NCBI RefSeq assembly: GCF_048007035.1
Contig: NZ_CP180355.1
Location: 3,038,001 to 3,102,000 of the forward strand
Direction of reading: 5' to 3'
DNA: 64,000 bases
DNA from: Imperialibacter sp963977595
GTDB taxonomy: Bacteria; Bacteroidota; Bacteroidia; Cytophagales; Cyclobacteriaceae
This document shows, one piece after another, positions 52,021 through 60,608 of the stretch. How positions within the stretch are numbered: the first letter of the stretch is position 1; each line of letters begins with the position of its first letter. The translations under genes and the position numbers were made by a program. The notes under the pieces were generated by a model, which did no database searches, had not been told where the DNA came from, and worked only from the letters and a program-made list of their open reading frames with translations.

Positions 52021-52183
52021 AAACAGCATAAAAGACAAGTATCAGAAGAAAAGGTATTCCATAAATCAGGAGTACCTTTTTTCTGTTTTGACGGGGTAGC
52101 CACCACAGCACCCACCAGGGGCGGTAAAGGCCTGCTGACGTCAGAAAGAATAAAAAGAGTAGTGCTGCCTGGAGTAGTTTCAT
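52013..52183 (-). CDS. Hidden 56-residue membrane protein downstream of infB
   Basis: Too short for most gene finders. The ATG at 52183 gives MKLLQAALLFLFFLTSAG, then LYRPWWVLWWLPRQNRKKVL, then LIYGIPFLLILVFYAVFS. It has two hydrophobic helices around a WxxWWxP-type aromatic turn and a basic patch. Codon use looks normal and the stop is clean. I recall similar short proteins in Cytophagales near infB, but cannot check. It follows the infB terminator by about 15 bases, so it needs readthrough or its own promoter. It overlaps the convergent nucleotidyltransferase stop. Function unknown. Confidence 0.72.
   Translation of the reverse strand: MKLLQAALLFLFFLTSAGLYRPWWVLWWLPRQNRKKVLLIYGIPFLLILVFYAVFS
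52051..52083 (+). terminator. Terminator of the nucleotidyltransferase gene
   Basis: AAGGTATTCC (52051-52060) pairs over ten positions (one G-T) with GGAGTACCTT (52069-52078), followed by TTTT. It lies inside the coding region of the small minus-strand gene at 52013. Confidence 0.85.
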
Positions 52184-52192
52184 GGTTCCAGA

Positions 52193-52219
52193 AACAAAAA
52201 AATCCGGCCAACTGGCCGG
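52193..52219 (-). terminator. Terminator after infB
   Basis: AATCCGGCC and GGCCGGATT pair around AACT. On the minus strand a run of T follows. It separates infB from the 56-residue gene. Confidence 0.9.
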
Positions 52220-52243
52220 ATTTAGTTTTATGTATGACCTCTC

Positions 52244-55066
52244 TTAAAGAGAGCGTTTTACTTCACGTTGCTCAAAGCCTTCAATGATATCCCCTTCTTC
52301 GAGGTTATTGAAGTTTTTGATGCTTATTCCGCATTCGTAACCTTGTTTTACTTCGGCCACGTCGTCTTTGAATCTGCGGAGCTGCTGTATTTCGCCAGTA
52401 TAAACCACAATACCGTCACGTATTATTCTGATCTGATTGTTTCTCTTAATGAAACCATCAGTCACCATACAGCCAGCTACAGTACCAACTTTCGAAATTT
52501 TAAATACTTCACGAATCTCTACGTTACCAGTAATAACCTCCTGGAACTCCGGTGCCAGCATGCCTTCCATGGCATCTTTGATTTCGTTGATGGCATCGTA
52601 GATGATGGAGTAAAGTCTGATCTCGATTTCTTCCTGTTCGGCCAAGCGGCGTGCACTAGACGAAGGACGTACCTGGAAGCCAACGATGATCGCATCGGAA
52701 GCGGAGGCTAGCAAGACGTCTGATTCTGAAATCTGGCCTACTGCTTTATGTATGATGTTAACTTGGACTTCCGGTGTAGAAAGCTTAAGCAGTGAGTCGG
52801 CTAGTGCCTCAATAGAGCCATCCACATCACCTTTCACAATGACATTGAGTTCTCTAAATGAGCCAATGGCCAAACGACGCCCAATTTCATCAAGCGTAAT
52901 GTGCTTCTTAGTCCGAAGGTTCTGCTCACGTTGGATTTGCTGACGCTTGTAGGCAATGTCACGTGCCTCACGGTCACTTTCCATTACGTTCAGCTTTTCA
53001 CCCGCCTGAGGCGCACCATCAAGCCCCAGCAAAAGCACTGGTGTGGAAGGTCCCGCTTGTTTCAGCCTGGTGCCTCTGTGGTCGAACATCGCTTTCACTT
53101 TGCCGAAGTGAGAGCCAGCCAATACCACGTCACCAATATTCAGGGTTCCGTTTTGCACCATCACGGTAGCTACGTAACCTCTGCCTTTGTCAAGAGAAGC
53201 TTCGATAACACTTCCTACGGCCTTTTTAGAAGCCTTAGCTTTCAGCTCAAGAATCTCAGCTTCCAGAAGTACTTTTTCTAACAGGTCGTCAATGCCCTGT
53301 CCTGTTTTCGCTGAAATCTCCTGGCATTGGTATTTTCCACCCCAATCCTCCACAAGAATGTTGATTTGGGATAGCTCTTCTTTGATCTTATTTGGGTTGG
53401 CGTTTGCCTTGTCAACTTTGTTGATAGCAATTACTATTGGAACACCAGCCACTTTTGCGTGGTTAATGGCTTCCTTGGTTTGAGGCATCACGTTGTCGTC
53501 CGCTGCCACCACAATAATTGCAATATCGGTAAGTGCTGCACCTCTTGCACGCATGGCGGTAAATGCCTCGTGACCGGGTGTGTCAAGGAAGGCAATTTTG
53601 TTGCCGCCCGTTGTCTCTACATCATATGCACCTATGTGCTGTGTGATACCACCGGCCTCACCGGCTGTAACTTTGGTCTTCCTGATATAGTCGAGAAGGG
53701 AAGTTTTACCGTGGTCAACGTGGCCCATGATGGTAACGATAGGAGCTCTGGGCTCATCGTCCTCAATATCGTCCTCAGTATTAATAGCTTCCGACTCTTC
53801 TTCTGAGGTTGAGAATTCAATATCAAAACCGAATTCGTCTGCTATCACAGTAATGGTTTCTGCATCGAGACGCTGGTTAATGGAAACGAAGATTCCCATG
53901 CTCAAACAAGCAGAAATTACATCGTTAACAGAAACCCCCATCAGTGAGGCAAGGTCATTGGCAGAAATAAACTCAGTCACCTTAAGTGTCTTCGAATCTT
54001 CCTGCTGCTGAAGCATCTTCTCCTCTTCCGCCTCAGCTTTGGCTGATCTCTTGTCCCTTCTGTACTTCGACCTGTTGGCTCCCTGGCCTGGCTTACTGCC
54101 TTTGCTTAATCTGGCGAGAGTAGCTTTTATTTTATCCTGGATTTCCTTGTCAGAAACCTCTTCTTTCTTCTCAAATCGGCCCTTACCTGGTGCGCCGGCA
54201 GGTCTGTCTCCTTCTGGTTTTTTGAATCTCGGAGTGTCACCACCGTCTTTTCCTTCAACAACTATGCGCTTACGAGGGCGTTTCTTTTTCTTTTTGTCTC
54301 TATCGTCAGAGCTGGCAACTGGCTGCTTTTTCTTTGCTTCTGGCAGTTCTATTTTTCCAAGAACAGTCAGACCCTTGAGAGCGTCGGCTTTAGCCTCAAT
54401 TACCCGATCTTCTTTTTTGATAATTGGCTCAGGTTTGGCCAGCATTGGCGGCTCCTCTGCAACTTTTTCAGGAGCCTCTTTGGGTTCTTCTTTTGGAGCC
54501 TTGGGTTCTTCAACAACTTCGGTGGGAGGCTCAGGTGTTTCCACTTTGGCCTCTACTTTAGGTGCTTCCTCTACTACTTTCTTTTCCTCCTTAGGAGGCT
54601 CAGGAGTAGCAGCTTTGGGGGCTGGTTCCTCTTCCTTTTTGGGAGCTTTTTTGGGCTCAAGGTCGATTTTACCAACTACTTTAATTCCCTGAAGTTTAGG
54701 GGTTTGAGTTGTTGGCTCCTCCACTTCTTCAACAGCTTCTTCCTTAGGCTGCTCTTTGCTGGAAAGGTTCTTTATTAAGATTTCTTCTTCTTCATCAGAC
54801 GATCCGCTCTCCTGTGGAGAGTTCGTATTGATAACCACATTGTCAGAATGCTTCTTACCAATAGTAATGCCGGAAGCTTCTTCTTTCTCGTGGGCAGAAG
54901 TAGCAAATTCTCTTGCCAAAATATCGTACTGCTCCTGAGTGAGCTTGGCATTCGGGCTGCTATCGATTGAAAAGCCCTTCTTCTCCAGAGCCTGAATGAC
55001 GGTATTTGTACCAACATTCAACTTTCTGGCGACCTGGCTTAGTCTCCACATTCTGTCTTCACTCAT
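52244..55066 (-). CDS. infB: Translation initiation factor IF-2
   Basis: A 940-residue GTPase that places initiator tRNA on the ribosome. The ATG at 55066 gives MSEDRMWRLSQVARKLNVGT, the IF2_N module. A low-complexity region rich in Pro, Glu and Lys covers about residues 85-340 (PEPPKEEKK-type repeats), followed by a second IF2_N helix bundle. GTP motifs are GHVDHGKTSLLD (G1), DTPGHEAF (G3) and NKVD (G4). Domains II-IV follow, ending in GDIIEGFEQREVKRSL. It is the third gene of rimP-nusA-infB. Confidence 0.98.
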   Translation of the reverse strand: MSEDRMWRLSQVARKLNVGTNTVIQALEKKGFSIDSSPNAKLTQEQYDILAREFATSAHEKEEASGITIGKKHSDNVVINTNSPQESGSSDEEEEILIKNLSSKEQPKEEAVEEVEEPTTQTPKLQGIKVVGKIDLEPKKAPKKEEEPAPKAATPEPPKEEKKVVEEAPKVEAKVETPEPPTEVVEEPKAPKEEPKEAPEKVAEEPPMLAKPEPIIKKEDRVIEAKADALKGLTVLGKIELPEAKKKQPVASSDDRDKKKKKRPRKRIVVEGKDGGDTPRFKKPEGDRPAGAPGKGRFEKKEEVSDKEIQDKIKATLARLSKGSKPGQGANRSKYRRDKRSAKAEAEEEKMLQQQEDSKTLKVTEFISANDLASLMGVSVNDVISACLSMGIFVSINQRLDAETITVIADEFGFDIEFSTSEEESEAINTEDDIEDDEPRAPIVTIMGHVDHGKTSLLDYIRKTKVTAGEAGGITQHIGAYDVETTGGNKIAFLDTPGHEAFTAMRARGAALTDIAIIVVAADDNVMPQTKEAINHAKVAGVPIVIAINKVDKANANPNKIKEELSQINILVEDWGGKYQCQEISAKTGQGIDDLLEKVLLEAEILELKAKASKKAVGSVIEASLDKGRGYVATVMVQNGTLNIGDVVLAGSHFGKVKAMFDHRGTRLKQAGPSTPVLLLGLDGAPQAGEKLNVMESDREARDIAYKRQQIQREQNLRTKKHITLDEIGRRLAIGSFRELNVIVKGDVDGSIEALADSLLKLSTPEVQVNIIHKAVGQISESDVLLASASDAIIVGFQVRPSSSARRLAEQEEIEIRLYSIIYDAINEIKDAMEGMLAPEFQEVITGNVEIREVFKISKVGTVAGCMVTDGFIKRNNQIRIIRDGIVVYTGEIQQLRRFKDDVAEVKQGYECGISIKNFNNLEEGDIIEGFEQREVKRSL

Positions 55067-55104
55067 ACGCAAATATGACTCTTTAAAGCGTGTTATTAAA
55101 ATTA

Positions 55105-56346
55105 TTATTCAAATTCCTGACGTAGGATAGAGAGCACATCTTGTACTGTTTCCTCCTCCAAATCGGTCCTTCGGATGAGTTCTTCCTTTGTCAAATTAAG
55201 AACGCTACGGGCAGTGTCGAGGCCGATTTTCTTGAGCTCGTCAATTACCCAGCCCTCAATTTCATCTGAAAACTCATCGAGCGATACGTCCTCTACTTCG
55301 TGGCCTTCAAGCTCACGGAACACATCGATTTCAAGATCCACCAAGCGGCTGGCCAGCTTGATATTTTGTCCGCCTTTTCCGATCGCCAACGATACCTGAT
55401 CAGGTTTGAGGTACACCGACACTCTTCCATTTTCGGGCTCCACTTTCATGCTGGATATTTTCGCAGGACTCAATGCCCTGGATATATACAGCTCAGTGTT
55501 TTCAGTATAGTTGATAACGTCTATATTTTCATTTTCAAGCTCTCTCACGATGCTGTGAATCCTTGAGCCTTTCATACCCACACAGGCGCCAACCGGATCA
55601 ATCCTATCGTCGTACGACTCTACTGCTACCTTGGCTCTTTCGCCAGGCTCACGAACCACTTTTTTAATGGTGATCAAGCCATCATACACCTCGGGTACTT
55701 CGCTTTCGAAAAGTCTTTCAAGGAAAACCGTCGAAGTTCGGGAAAGAATAATCTTTGGGTTTCCATTGACCATTTCCACTCTATGAACAATCGCACGCAC
55801 ATTTTCTCCCTTCTTGAAGCGATCCTTAGGGATCTGCTCAAATTTTGGCAGTATCAACTCATTCCCTTCAGCGTCAACCAGCAATATCTCTCTTCCAAGC
55901 ACCTGGTAAACTTCACCAAGGATAATCTCGCCAACGAGTTCTTTATATTTCTGGAAAAGAATGTCCTTTTCAAGGTCTTTGATTTTCTGAATAAGCGTTT
56001 GGCGGGCCATTTGTACCGCTCTTCTACCAAAGTCTTCAAGCTTAACTTCTTCTGCTACTTCTTCTCCAATCTCAAAGTCAGGCTCTATTTTTCTCGCTTC
56101 TGTAAGGCTTACTTTATCGTGATCCCAAATGTCTTCCGAGTTATCGTCAACGATTTCTCTGAATCGCCAAATCTCAAGGTCTCCTTTGTCCGCATTGATA
56201 ATGATGTCAAAGTTTTCATCAGTTTCAAATCTCTTCCTGATCATAGTCCTGAACACATCCTCCAGGATACGGATCATTGTTGGGCGGTCAATGTTTTTTC
56301 TCTTTGCAAAATCCGCAAAGGATTCTATAAGAAATACGCTATCCAT
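55105..56346 (-). CDS. nusA: Transcription termination/antitermination factor NusA
   Basis: A 413-residue NusA. The N-terminal RNA polymerase-binding domain is followed by an S1 domain (GEIILGEVYQVLGREILLVD) and two KH domains with DPVGACVGMKGSRIHSIVREL and the second GxxG loop IGKGGQNIKLAS. The C-terminal part has helix-hairpin-helix-like repeats (IGLDTARSVLNLTKEELIRR) but lacks the longer acidic domains of E. coli. It lies between rimP (10 bases) and infB (38 bases), the conserved order. Confidence 0.97.
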   Translation of the reverse strand: MDSVFLIESFADFAKRKNIDRPTMIRILEDVFRTMIRKRFETDENFDIIINADKGDLEIWRFREIVDDNSEDIWDHDKVSLTEARKIEPDFEIGEEVAEEVKLEDFGRRAVQMARQTLIQKIKDLEKDILFQKYKELVGEIILGEVYQVLGREILLVDAEGNELILPKFEQIPKDRFKKGENVRAIVHRVEMVNGNPKIILSRTSTVFLERLFESEVPEVYDGLITIKKVVREPGERAKVAVESYDDRIDPVGACVGMKGSRIHSIVRELENENIDVINYTENTELYISRALSPAKISSMKVEPENGRVSVYLKPDQVSLAIGKGGQNIKLASRLVDLEIDVFRELEGHEVEDVSLDEFSDEIEGWVIDELKKIGLDTARSVLNLTKEELIRRTDLEEETVQDVLSILRQEFE

Positions 56347-56356
56347 AGTAAACTGC

Positions 56357-56806
56357 CTAAAAGGTGACTAAAACTTTTGTATGATGAATGTCCTGAAATA
56401 GTATTGTGCTCATTTCGGTGACTTTTTTATTTTTTACTTCGATTTGAATCTCTTGTTCACTCACAGCTGCCAGCTTGCCTTTTTCTTCCTTTCCGTCGGT
56501 CTTAAACACCTTCACCGACCTGCCTATGTTCTTATAGTACTGCCTAAGCAGTTTTAACGGTTGGTCAATGCCCGCAGAAGATACCTCCAGCTGATACGCA
56601 TCTTTGATCAAGTCTTCTTCATCTAGTTTGGCAGCTAGTTTCCGGCTAATCTTCGCACACTGTTCGATGGTGATTCCATTGTCGCCATCCAGAAATACTC
56701 TTAGCTTTTGGTAGCTTTTTGGGCCGGTTAGCGATACTTCGACCACAAACAGGCTACTGTCTATCATTTCATCAAGCCAACCTTTTATGATCGATTCTTC
56801 AGCCAT
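56357..56806 (-). CDS. rimP: Ribosome maturation factor RimP
   Basis: A 149-residue RimP that assists 30S assembly. Typical blocks are VVEVSLTGPKSYQKLRVFLDGDNGITIEQCAKISRKL (in parts) and YQLEVSSAGIDQPLK, the family signature near residue 78, then a small C-terminal SH3-like domain. First gene of the rimP-nusA-infB operon, with a hairpin in its leader and a consensus promoter. Confidence 0.96.
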   Translation of the reverse strand: MAEESIIKGWLDEMIDSSLFVVEVSLTGPKSYQKLRVFLDGDNGITIEQCAKISRKLAAKLDEEDLIKDAYQLEVSSAGIDQPLKLLRQYYKNIGRSVKVFKTDGKEEKGKLAAVSEQEIQIEVKNKKVTEMSTILFQDIHHTKVLVTF

Positions 56807-56827
56807 ACCAAACCAAACTATATAAAG

Positions 56828-56852
56828 AAAGGGGACGCTCGTCCCCTTTTTT
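56828..56852 (-). promoter_or_regulatory. Terminator-like hairpin in the rimP-nusA-infB leader
   Basis: AAAGGGGAC (56828-56836) pairs with GTCCCCTTT (56841-56849). On the minus strand it sits in the short leader, starting about 11 bases after the predicted transcription start and ending 21 bases before the rimP ATG. It is followed by a U-rich CTTTATATAG tract. It could be an attenuator. On the plus strand it has a better T-run and may instead stop antisense transcription. Confidence 0.6.
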
Positions 56853-56865
56853 CTTAATCCAGCCG

Positions 56866-56895
56866 CAAATTTATATTAATTTTTCTTGTTAACAA
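56866..56895 (-). promoter_or_regulatory. Promoter of rimP-nusA-infB
   Basis: Minus strand: TTG (56895-56893), a 19-base spacer and TAAATTTG (56873-56866) match the Bacteroidota consensus exactly. Predicted start is near 56860, giving a leader of about 54 bases. Confidence 0.8.
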
Positions 56896-56986
56896 AAGAG
56901 CCTTCTCAAACTTCTCCCAAACAAAGTGTTCTTGTGATCGTTTGAATGCAAATATGTTAAGCGGAGGACTCCTTAAATAAAGAATG

Positions 56987-57015
56987 TTGCCTTCTGCTTA
57001 CAATTGTTAAATTTG
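56987..57015 (+). promoter_or_regulatory. Promoter of cysS
   Basis: TTG (56987-56989), an 18-base spacer and TAAATTTG (57008-57015) match the consensus exactly. The element ends four bases before the cysS ATG, so the transcript may be leaderless. Confidence 0.75.
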
Positions 57016-57019
57016 CCGC

Positions 57020-58510
57020 ATGATCCCGAAACTAAGATTATTCAATTCTTTAACTAAGCAAAAGGAAGAGTTTGTGCCCATCAATGCGCCCTACGTGGGC
57101 ATGTATGTGTGCGGGCCTACGGTTTACAATGATGTGCATTTGGGTAATGTTCGCACGTTTATCAGTTTCGACATTATTTACAGATACCTTTTGCATCTGG
57201 GATACAAGGTTCGCTACGTCAGAAATATTACAGATGTAGGGCACTTGACGGGCGATACTGACGACGGAGAGGATAAAATAGGAAAACGGGCAAAGCTCAT
57301 GAACCTGGAGCCCATGGAGGTGGTGCAAAAATACACCAATGGGTTCCATCAGGTGATGGATATTTTCAACGCTTTGCCTCCCAGCATAGAACCGACGGCA
57401 ACTGGCCATATTCTCGAACAAATCGAGATGATCAAAACGATTATCGAGCAGGGTTATGCTTACGAATCGAAGGGCTCTGTGTATTTTGATATAGGCAAAT
57501 TCAATGAGAAATATCAATATGGTAAACTCTCTGGCAGAGTCGTTGATGATTTAATTGCTAACACCCGGGCGCTCGATGGGCAGGATGAAAAGAGAAATCC
57601 GTTGGATTTTGCTATCTGGAAGAATGCCTCTACCGAACATATCATGCGTTGGAACTCTCCCTGGGGTATTGGTTTCCCCGGCTGGCATCTGGAGTGCTCC
57701 GTGATGAGCACTAAATACCTTGGAGAGTCATTTGATATACACGGCGGTGGCATGGACCTGAAGTTCCCCCACCATGAATGTGAAATAGCTCAATCAGTGG
57801 GTGCGTCCGGTAAAGAGCCTGTGAAATACTGGCTGCATACGAACATGCTAACAGTTAATGGCCAGAAGATGAGTAAGTCGCTGGGTAATTCCTTTCTGCC
57901 GTCAGAGCTAATCACTGGCACACACGAACTGCTTGACAAGCCTTACAGCCCAATGACGGTGCGTTTCTTCATGCTGCAGAGCCACTATGCCAGTACCCTC
58001 GATTTTTCAAATGAAGCTTTATCTGCTGCGAACAAAGGCTACAAGAAGCTGATGAATGGATTGAAGCTTATTAAGGAAATGAAGTTCGTTCCGGAAGAAG
58101 GAGTGGCCTTGAATCAGCAGGCTGTCGACCAAATCAATGGTTTGGCAGATAATTGCTACAGGGCAATGAACGACGATTTCAACACTGCGCTTACTATTGG
58201 GCACCTGTTCAATCTTTTGAAAAAGATCAACTCGCTGCAAACAGGTGGACTTAAGTATGGAGAAATCGGACAAGAGGGCTTCGATAAGCTGAAATCGACT
58301 TATCTAAATTTTGTGGAAGAGATTCTCGGGCTAAAAGAAGAACTGGCGGTAGAACCTAAGAACCTCATCGGTATTTTGCTTACGCTTTATAAAGAGGCGA
58401 AGGAAGCTAAAAACTATGAAAAAGTAGATGAAATAAGGAGCTTGCTCAAAAATGAGGGAATTACCTTAAAAGATATGAAGCAGGGAATTGATTGGGCTTA
58501 CGAAGAATAA
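57020..58510 (+). CDS. cysS: Cysteinyl-tRNA synthetase
   Basis: A 496-residue class I synthetase. Zinc-binding Cys31 and the HIGH-type motif are in CGPTVYNDVHLGNVRTF (HLGN at 40-43). Further zinc ligands are in WHLECSVMS and FPHHECEIAQS. KMSKS is at residues 283-287. The start MIPKLRLFNSLTKQKEEFVP aligns with the usual N-terminus, yet it lies right on the predicted transcription start. The terminator begins within its last codons. Confidence 0.98.
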   Translation: MIPKLRLFNSLTKQKEEFVPINAPYVGMYVCGPTVYNDVHLGNVRTFISFDIIYRYLLHLGYKVRYVRNITDVGHLTGDTDDGEDKIGKRAKLMNLEPMEVVQKYTNGFHQVMDIFNALPPSIEPTATGHILEQIEMIKTIIEQGYAYESKGSVYFDIGKFNEKYQYGKLSGRVVDDLIANTRALDGQDEKRNPLDFAIWKNASTEHIMRWNSPWGIGFPGWHLECSVMSTKYLGESFDIHGGGMDLKFPHHECEIAQSVGASGKEPVKYWLHTNMLTVNGQKMSKSLGNSFLPSELITGTHELLDKPYSPMTVRFFMLQSHYASTLDFSNEALSAANKGYKKLMNGLKLIKEMKFVPEEGVALNQQAVDQINGLADNCYRAMNDDFNTALTIGHLFNLLKKINSLQTGGLKYGEIGQEGFDKLKSTYLNFVEEILGLKEELAVEPKNLIGILLTLYKEAKEAKNYEKVDEIRSLLKNEGITLKDMKQGIDWAYEE

Positions 58511-58525
58511 GCCCAATCATTTTTG
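58490..58525 (+). terminator. Terminator of cysS, overlapping its stop codon
   Basis: GATTGGGCTTA (58490-58500) pairs perfectly with TAAGCCCAATC (58508-58518), followed by ATTTTTGG. Confidence 0.92.
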
Positions 58526-58527
58526 GT

Positions 58528-59580
58528 TTATCTTTTCTCGTACTGATCGCTATAGTACTTCATATAGTCGCCTGAGGTAACATTGCTTAACCAGGCGTCA
58601 TTGGCCAGGTACCACTCTACTGTTTTTTCGAGCCCCTCTTCAAACTGCAACGAAGGCTCCCAGCCCAGCTCTTTCATGATCTTGTTGGCGTCAATGGCAT
58701 ACCTCATGTCGTGACCGGCACGATCTTTTACGTAGGTAATGAGCTTTTCAGAAGTCCCTTCCGGCCTGCCCAGCTTTTTGTCCATGATTTTGCAAAGAAG
58801 CTTCACCACATCAATGTTTGTCCACTCATTAAACCCACCAATATTGTAGGTTTCGCCAATTGTGCCCTTGTGGAACACAGTATCTATGGCTCTTGCATGA
58901 TCAACCACATACAGCCAGTCCCTGATGTTTTCGCCTTTTCCATAAACTGGCAAAGGTTTGCTGTTTTTGATGTTATGAATGCAAAGCGGAATAAGCTTCT
59001 CCGGAAAATGGTAAGGCCCGTAGTTGTTCGAACAGTTTGTAACCACCACAGGGAGCCCGTAAGTGTTGGCATAAGCCCGCACAAAATGGTCTGAGCTTGC
59101 CTTTGAGGCTGAATAGGGTGATTGTGGGTCATAGGAAGTGGTTTCTGTGAAGAAGCCTTCGTCACCAAGTGAGCCATACACCTCATCGGTTGAAATATGG
59201 TAGAACCTCTTTCCTTCGAACGAATCTTTCCAAATGTCCTTTGCGGCATTTAGCAAGGTAACTGTGCCAATAACGTTCGTTTTTATGAACGCCATTGGGT
59301 TGGAGATAGACCTGTCTACATGAGACTCAGCGGCAAGGTGCAGTACGCCGTCAAACTGTTCTTTTTTGAAGAGGTCAAAAATAAATTTCTCGTCTGTAAT
59401 ATCCCCTTTCACAAAAGTATAGTTCGGACGATCTTCAATATCTCTTAAGTTTTCCAGATTGCCGGCGTACGTAAGATTGTCAAGATTGAAAATCTTATAA
59501 TCAGGATATTTATTTACAAACAGCCTCACCACATGCGAGCCAATAAAGCCAGCTCCTCCGGTAATTAATATTTTTTTCAT
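58528..59580 (-). CDS. rfbB: dTDP-glucose 4,6-dehydratase
   Basis: A 350-residue short-chain dehydrogenase/reductase-type enzyme. NAD site GGAGFIGSH (residues 8-16), catalytic Thr131-Asp132-Glu133 (HISTDEVYG) and Tyr156/Lys160 (YSASK) are all present; the TDE triad separates it from epimerases. It makes dTDP-4-keto-6-deoxyglucose, a precursor of rhamnose and other deoxysugars. The other rml genes are not here. Its ATG overlaps the galE stop by four bases. Confidence 0.95.
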   Translation of the reverse strand: MKKILITGGAGFIGSHVVRLFVNKYPDYKIFNLDNLTYAGNLENLRDIEDRPNYTFVKGDITDEKFIFDLFKKEQFDGVLHLAAESHVDRSISNPMAFIKTNVIGTVTLLNAAKDIWKDSFEGKRFYHISTDEVYGSLGDEGFFTETTSYDPQSPYSASKASSDHFVRAYANTYGLPVVVTNCSNNYGPYHFPEKLIPLCIHNIKNSKPLPVYGKGENIRDWLYVVDHARAIDTVFHKGTIGETYNIGGFNEWTNIDVVKLLCKIMDKKLGRPEGTSEKLITYVKDRAGHDMRYAIDANKIMKELGWEPSLQFEEGLEKTVEWYLANDAWLSNVTSGDYMKYYSDQYEKR

Positions 59581-60608
59581 TGTTTCAGTTTTGCCTGTGC
59601 TATTTCCCAGTCCCAGGCTGATTTTAAAGCCTCTTCAATGCCGAATTGAGTTTTCCAATTCAATTTTTTGTTGGCGAGAGACGTATCTGCATAAACTGCT
59701 TCGACATCGCCTCCCCTTCGGTCAACAATTTTATAAGGGATGTTAATACCTGTTGCTCTTTCGAATGCCTGAATCATTTGGATCACCGACATACCCACTC
59801 CCATGCCCAGATTGTATACTTCGTATGAAGACTCCATGGCTCCATTTGCGAACCGCTGCACCGCATTTACGTGCGCTTTGGCTACATCCATTACATGGAT
59901 ATAGTCTCTGACACACGATCCGTCAACTGTGTTGTAGTCGTCACCAAAAACTCTGAGAAACTCCCTTTTCCCGTGCGCCGTTTCAGTAATAAAAGGCACC
60001 AAATGATGTGGCATTCCATGCTGAACCTCGCCAATCAGCGATGTAGGGTGTGCGCCAATGGGGTTGAAGTATCTCAAAGCTATCGCCATTACGTCGGAGG
60101 CAACAGTTGCGTCTCTGATGATGTCCTCGCACATTTTTTTGGTGTTGCCATAGGGAGAAACAGCCTCCTGAATGGGTGCGTTTTCAGCGACGGGCAATAC
60201 TTCGGGATTTCCGTATACAGTGCAGGACGACGAAAAAATCAACCCTTTGGTTCCAAACTTTGACTGACACCTTAGAAGGTTGATAGTCGACAATAAGTTG
60301 TTCTCATAATACTTAAGCGGATTGTCGACAGATTCGTTGACCAAAAGGAAGGCAGCAAAATGGATTGCTGCCTTCATTTCAGGGTATTTTATAAAAATTG
60401 ATTCCAGCTCAGGATAGTTGCACATTTCAACCTGGTGAAATAGGCACCTCTTGCCGGTGATCTTCTCGATAGCATCTAATACTTTGACCTCGGAATTAGA
60501 CAGGTTGTCGATAATGATCGGCTCGAAACCGGCATTGATCAGCTCCACAACCGTATGGGAGCCAATATAACCAAGTCCGCCTGTGACGAGAATTTGATTA
60601 TTTGCCAT
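59577..60608 (-). CDS. galE: UDP-glucose 4-epimerase
   Basis: A 343-residue NAD-dependent epimerase interconverting UDP-glucose and UDP-galactose. GGLGYIGSH (residues 10-18), SSSCTVYGNP and Tyr153/Lys157 (YGNTK) are visible, as are ALRYFNPIGAHP and VRDYIHVMD. I chose the ATG at 60608 over the TTG three bases earlier. It overlaps ugd by 11 bases and rfbB by four, so the three form a tight operon. Confidence 0.96.
   Translation of the reverse strand: MANNQILVTGGLGYIGSHTVVELINAGFEPIIIDNLSNSEVKVLDAIEKITGKRCLFHQVEMCNYPELESIFIKYPEMKAAIHFAAFLLVNESVDNPLKYYENNLLSTINLLRCQSKFGTKGLIFSSSCTVYGNPEVLPVAENAPIQEAVSPYGNTKKMCEDIIRDATVASDVMAIALRYFNPIGAHPTSLIGEVQHGMPHHLVPFITETAHGKREFLRVFGDDYNTVDGSCVRDYIHVMDVAKAHVNAVQRFANGAMESSYEVYNLGMGVGMSVIQMIQAFERATGINIPYKIVDRRGGDVEAVYADTSLANKKLNWKTQFGIEEALKSAWDWEIAQAKLKQ

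Noticed and set aside
51978..52211. 77-codon minus-strand frame over the infB downstream gap
   Set aside because: The overlapping frame 52013-52183 encodes a much more plausible two-helix membrane protein; this one is out of phase with it.
54039..54692. 217-codon plus-strand frame antisense to infB
   Set aside because: It mirrors the low-complexity Pro/Glu/Lys region of IF-2, giving Ser/Gly/Leu-rich repeats; no start signal or homology pattern.
55783..56367. 194-codon plus-strand frame antisense to nusA
   Set aside because: Fully inside conserved nusA; composition is Phe/Leu-rich as expected from antisense of Lys/Glu codons.
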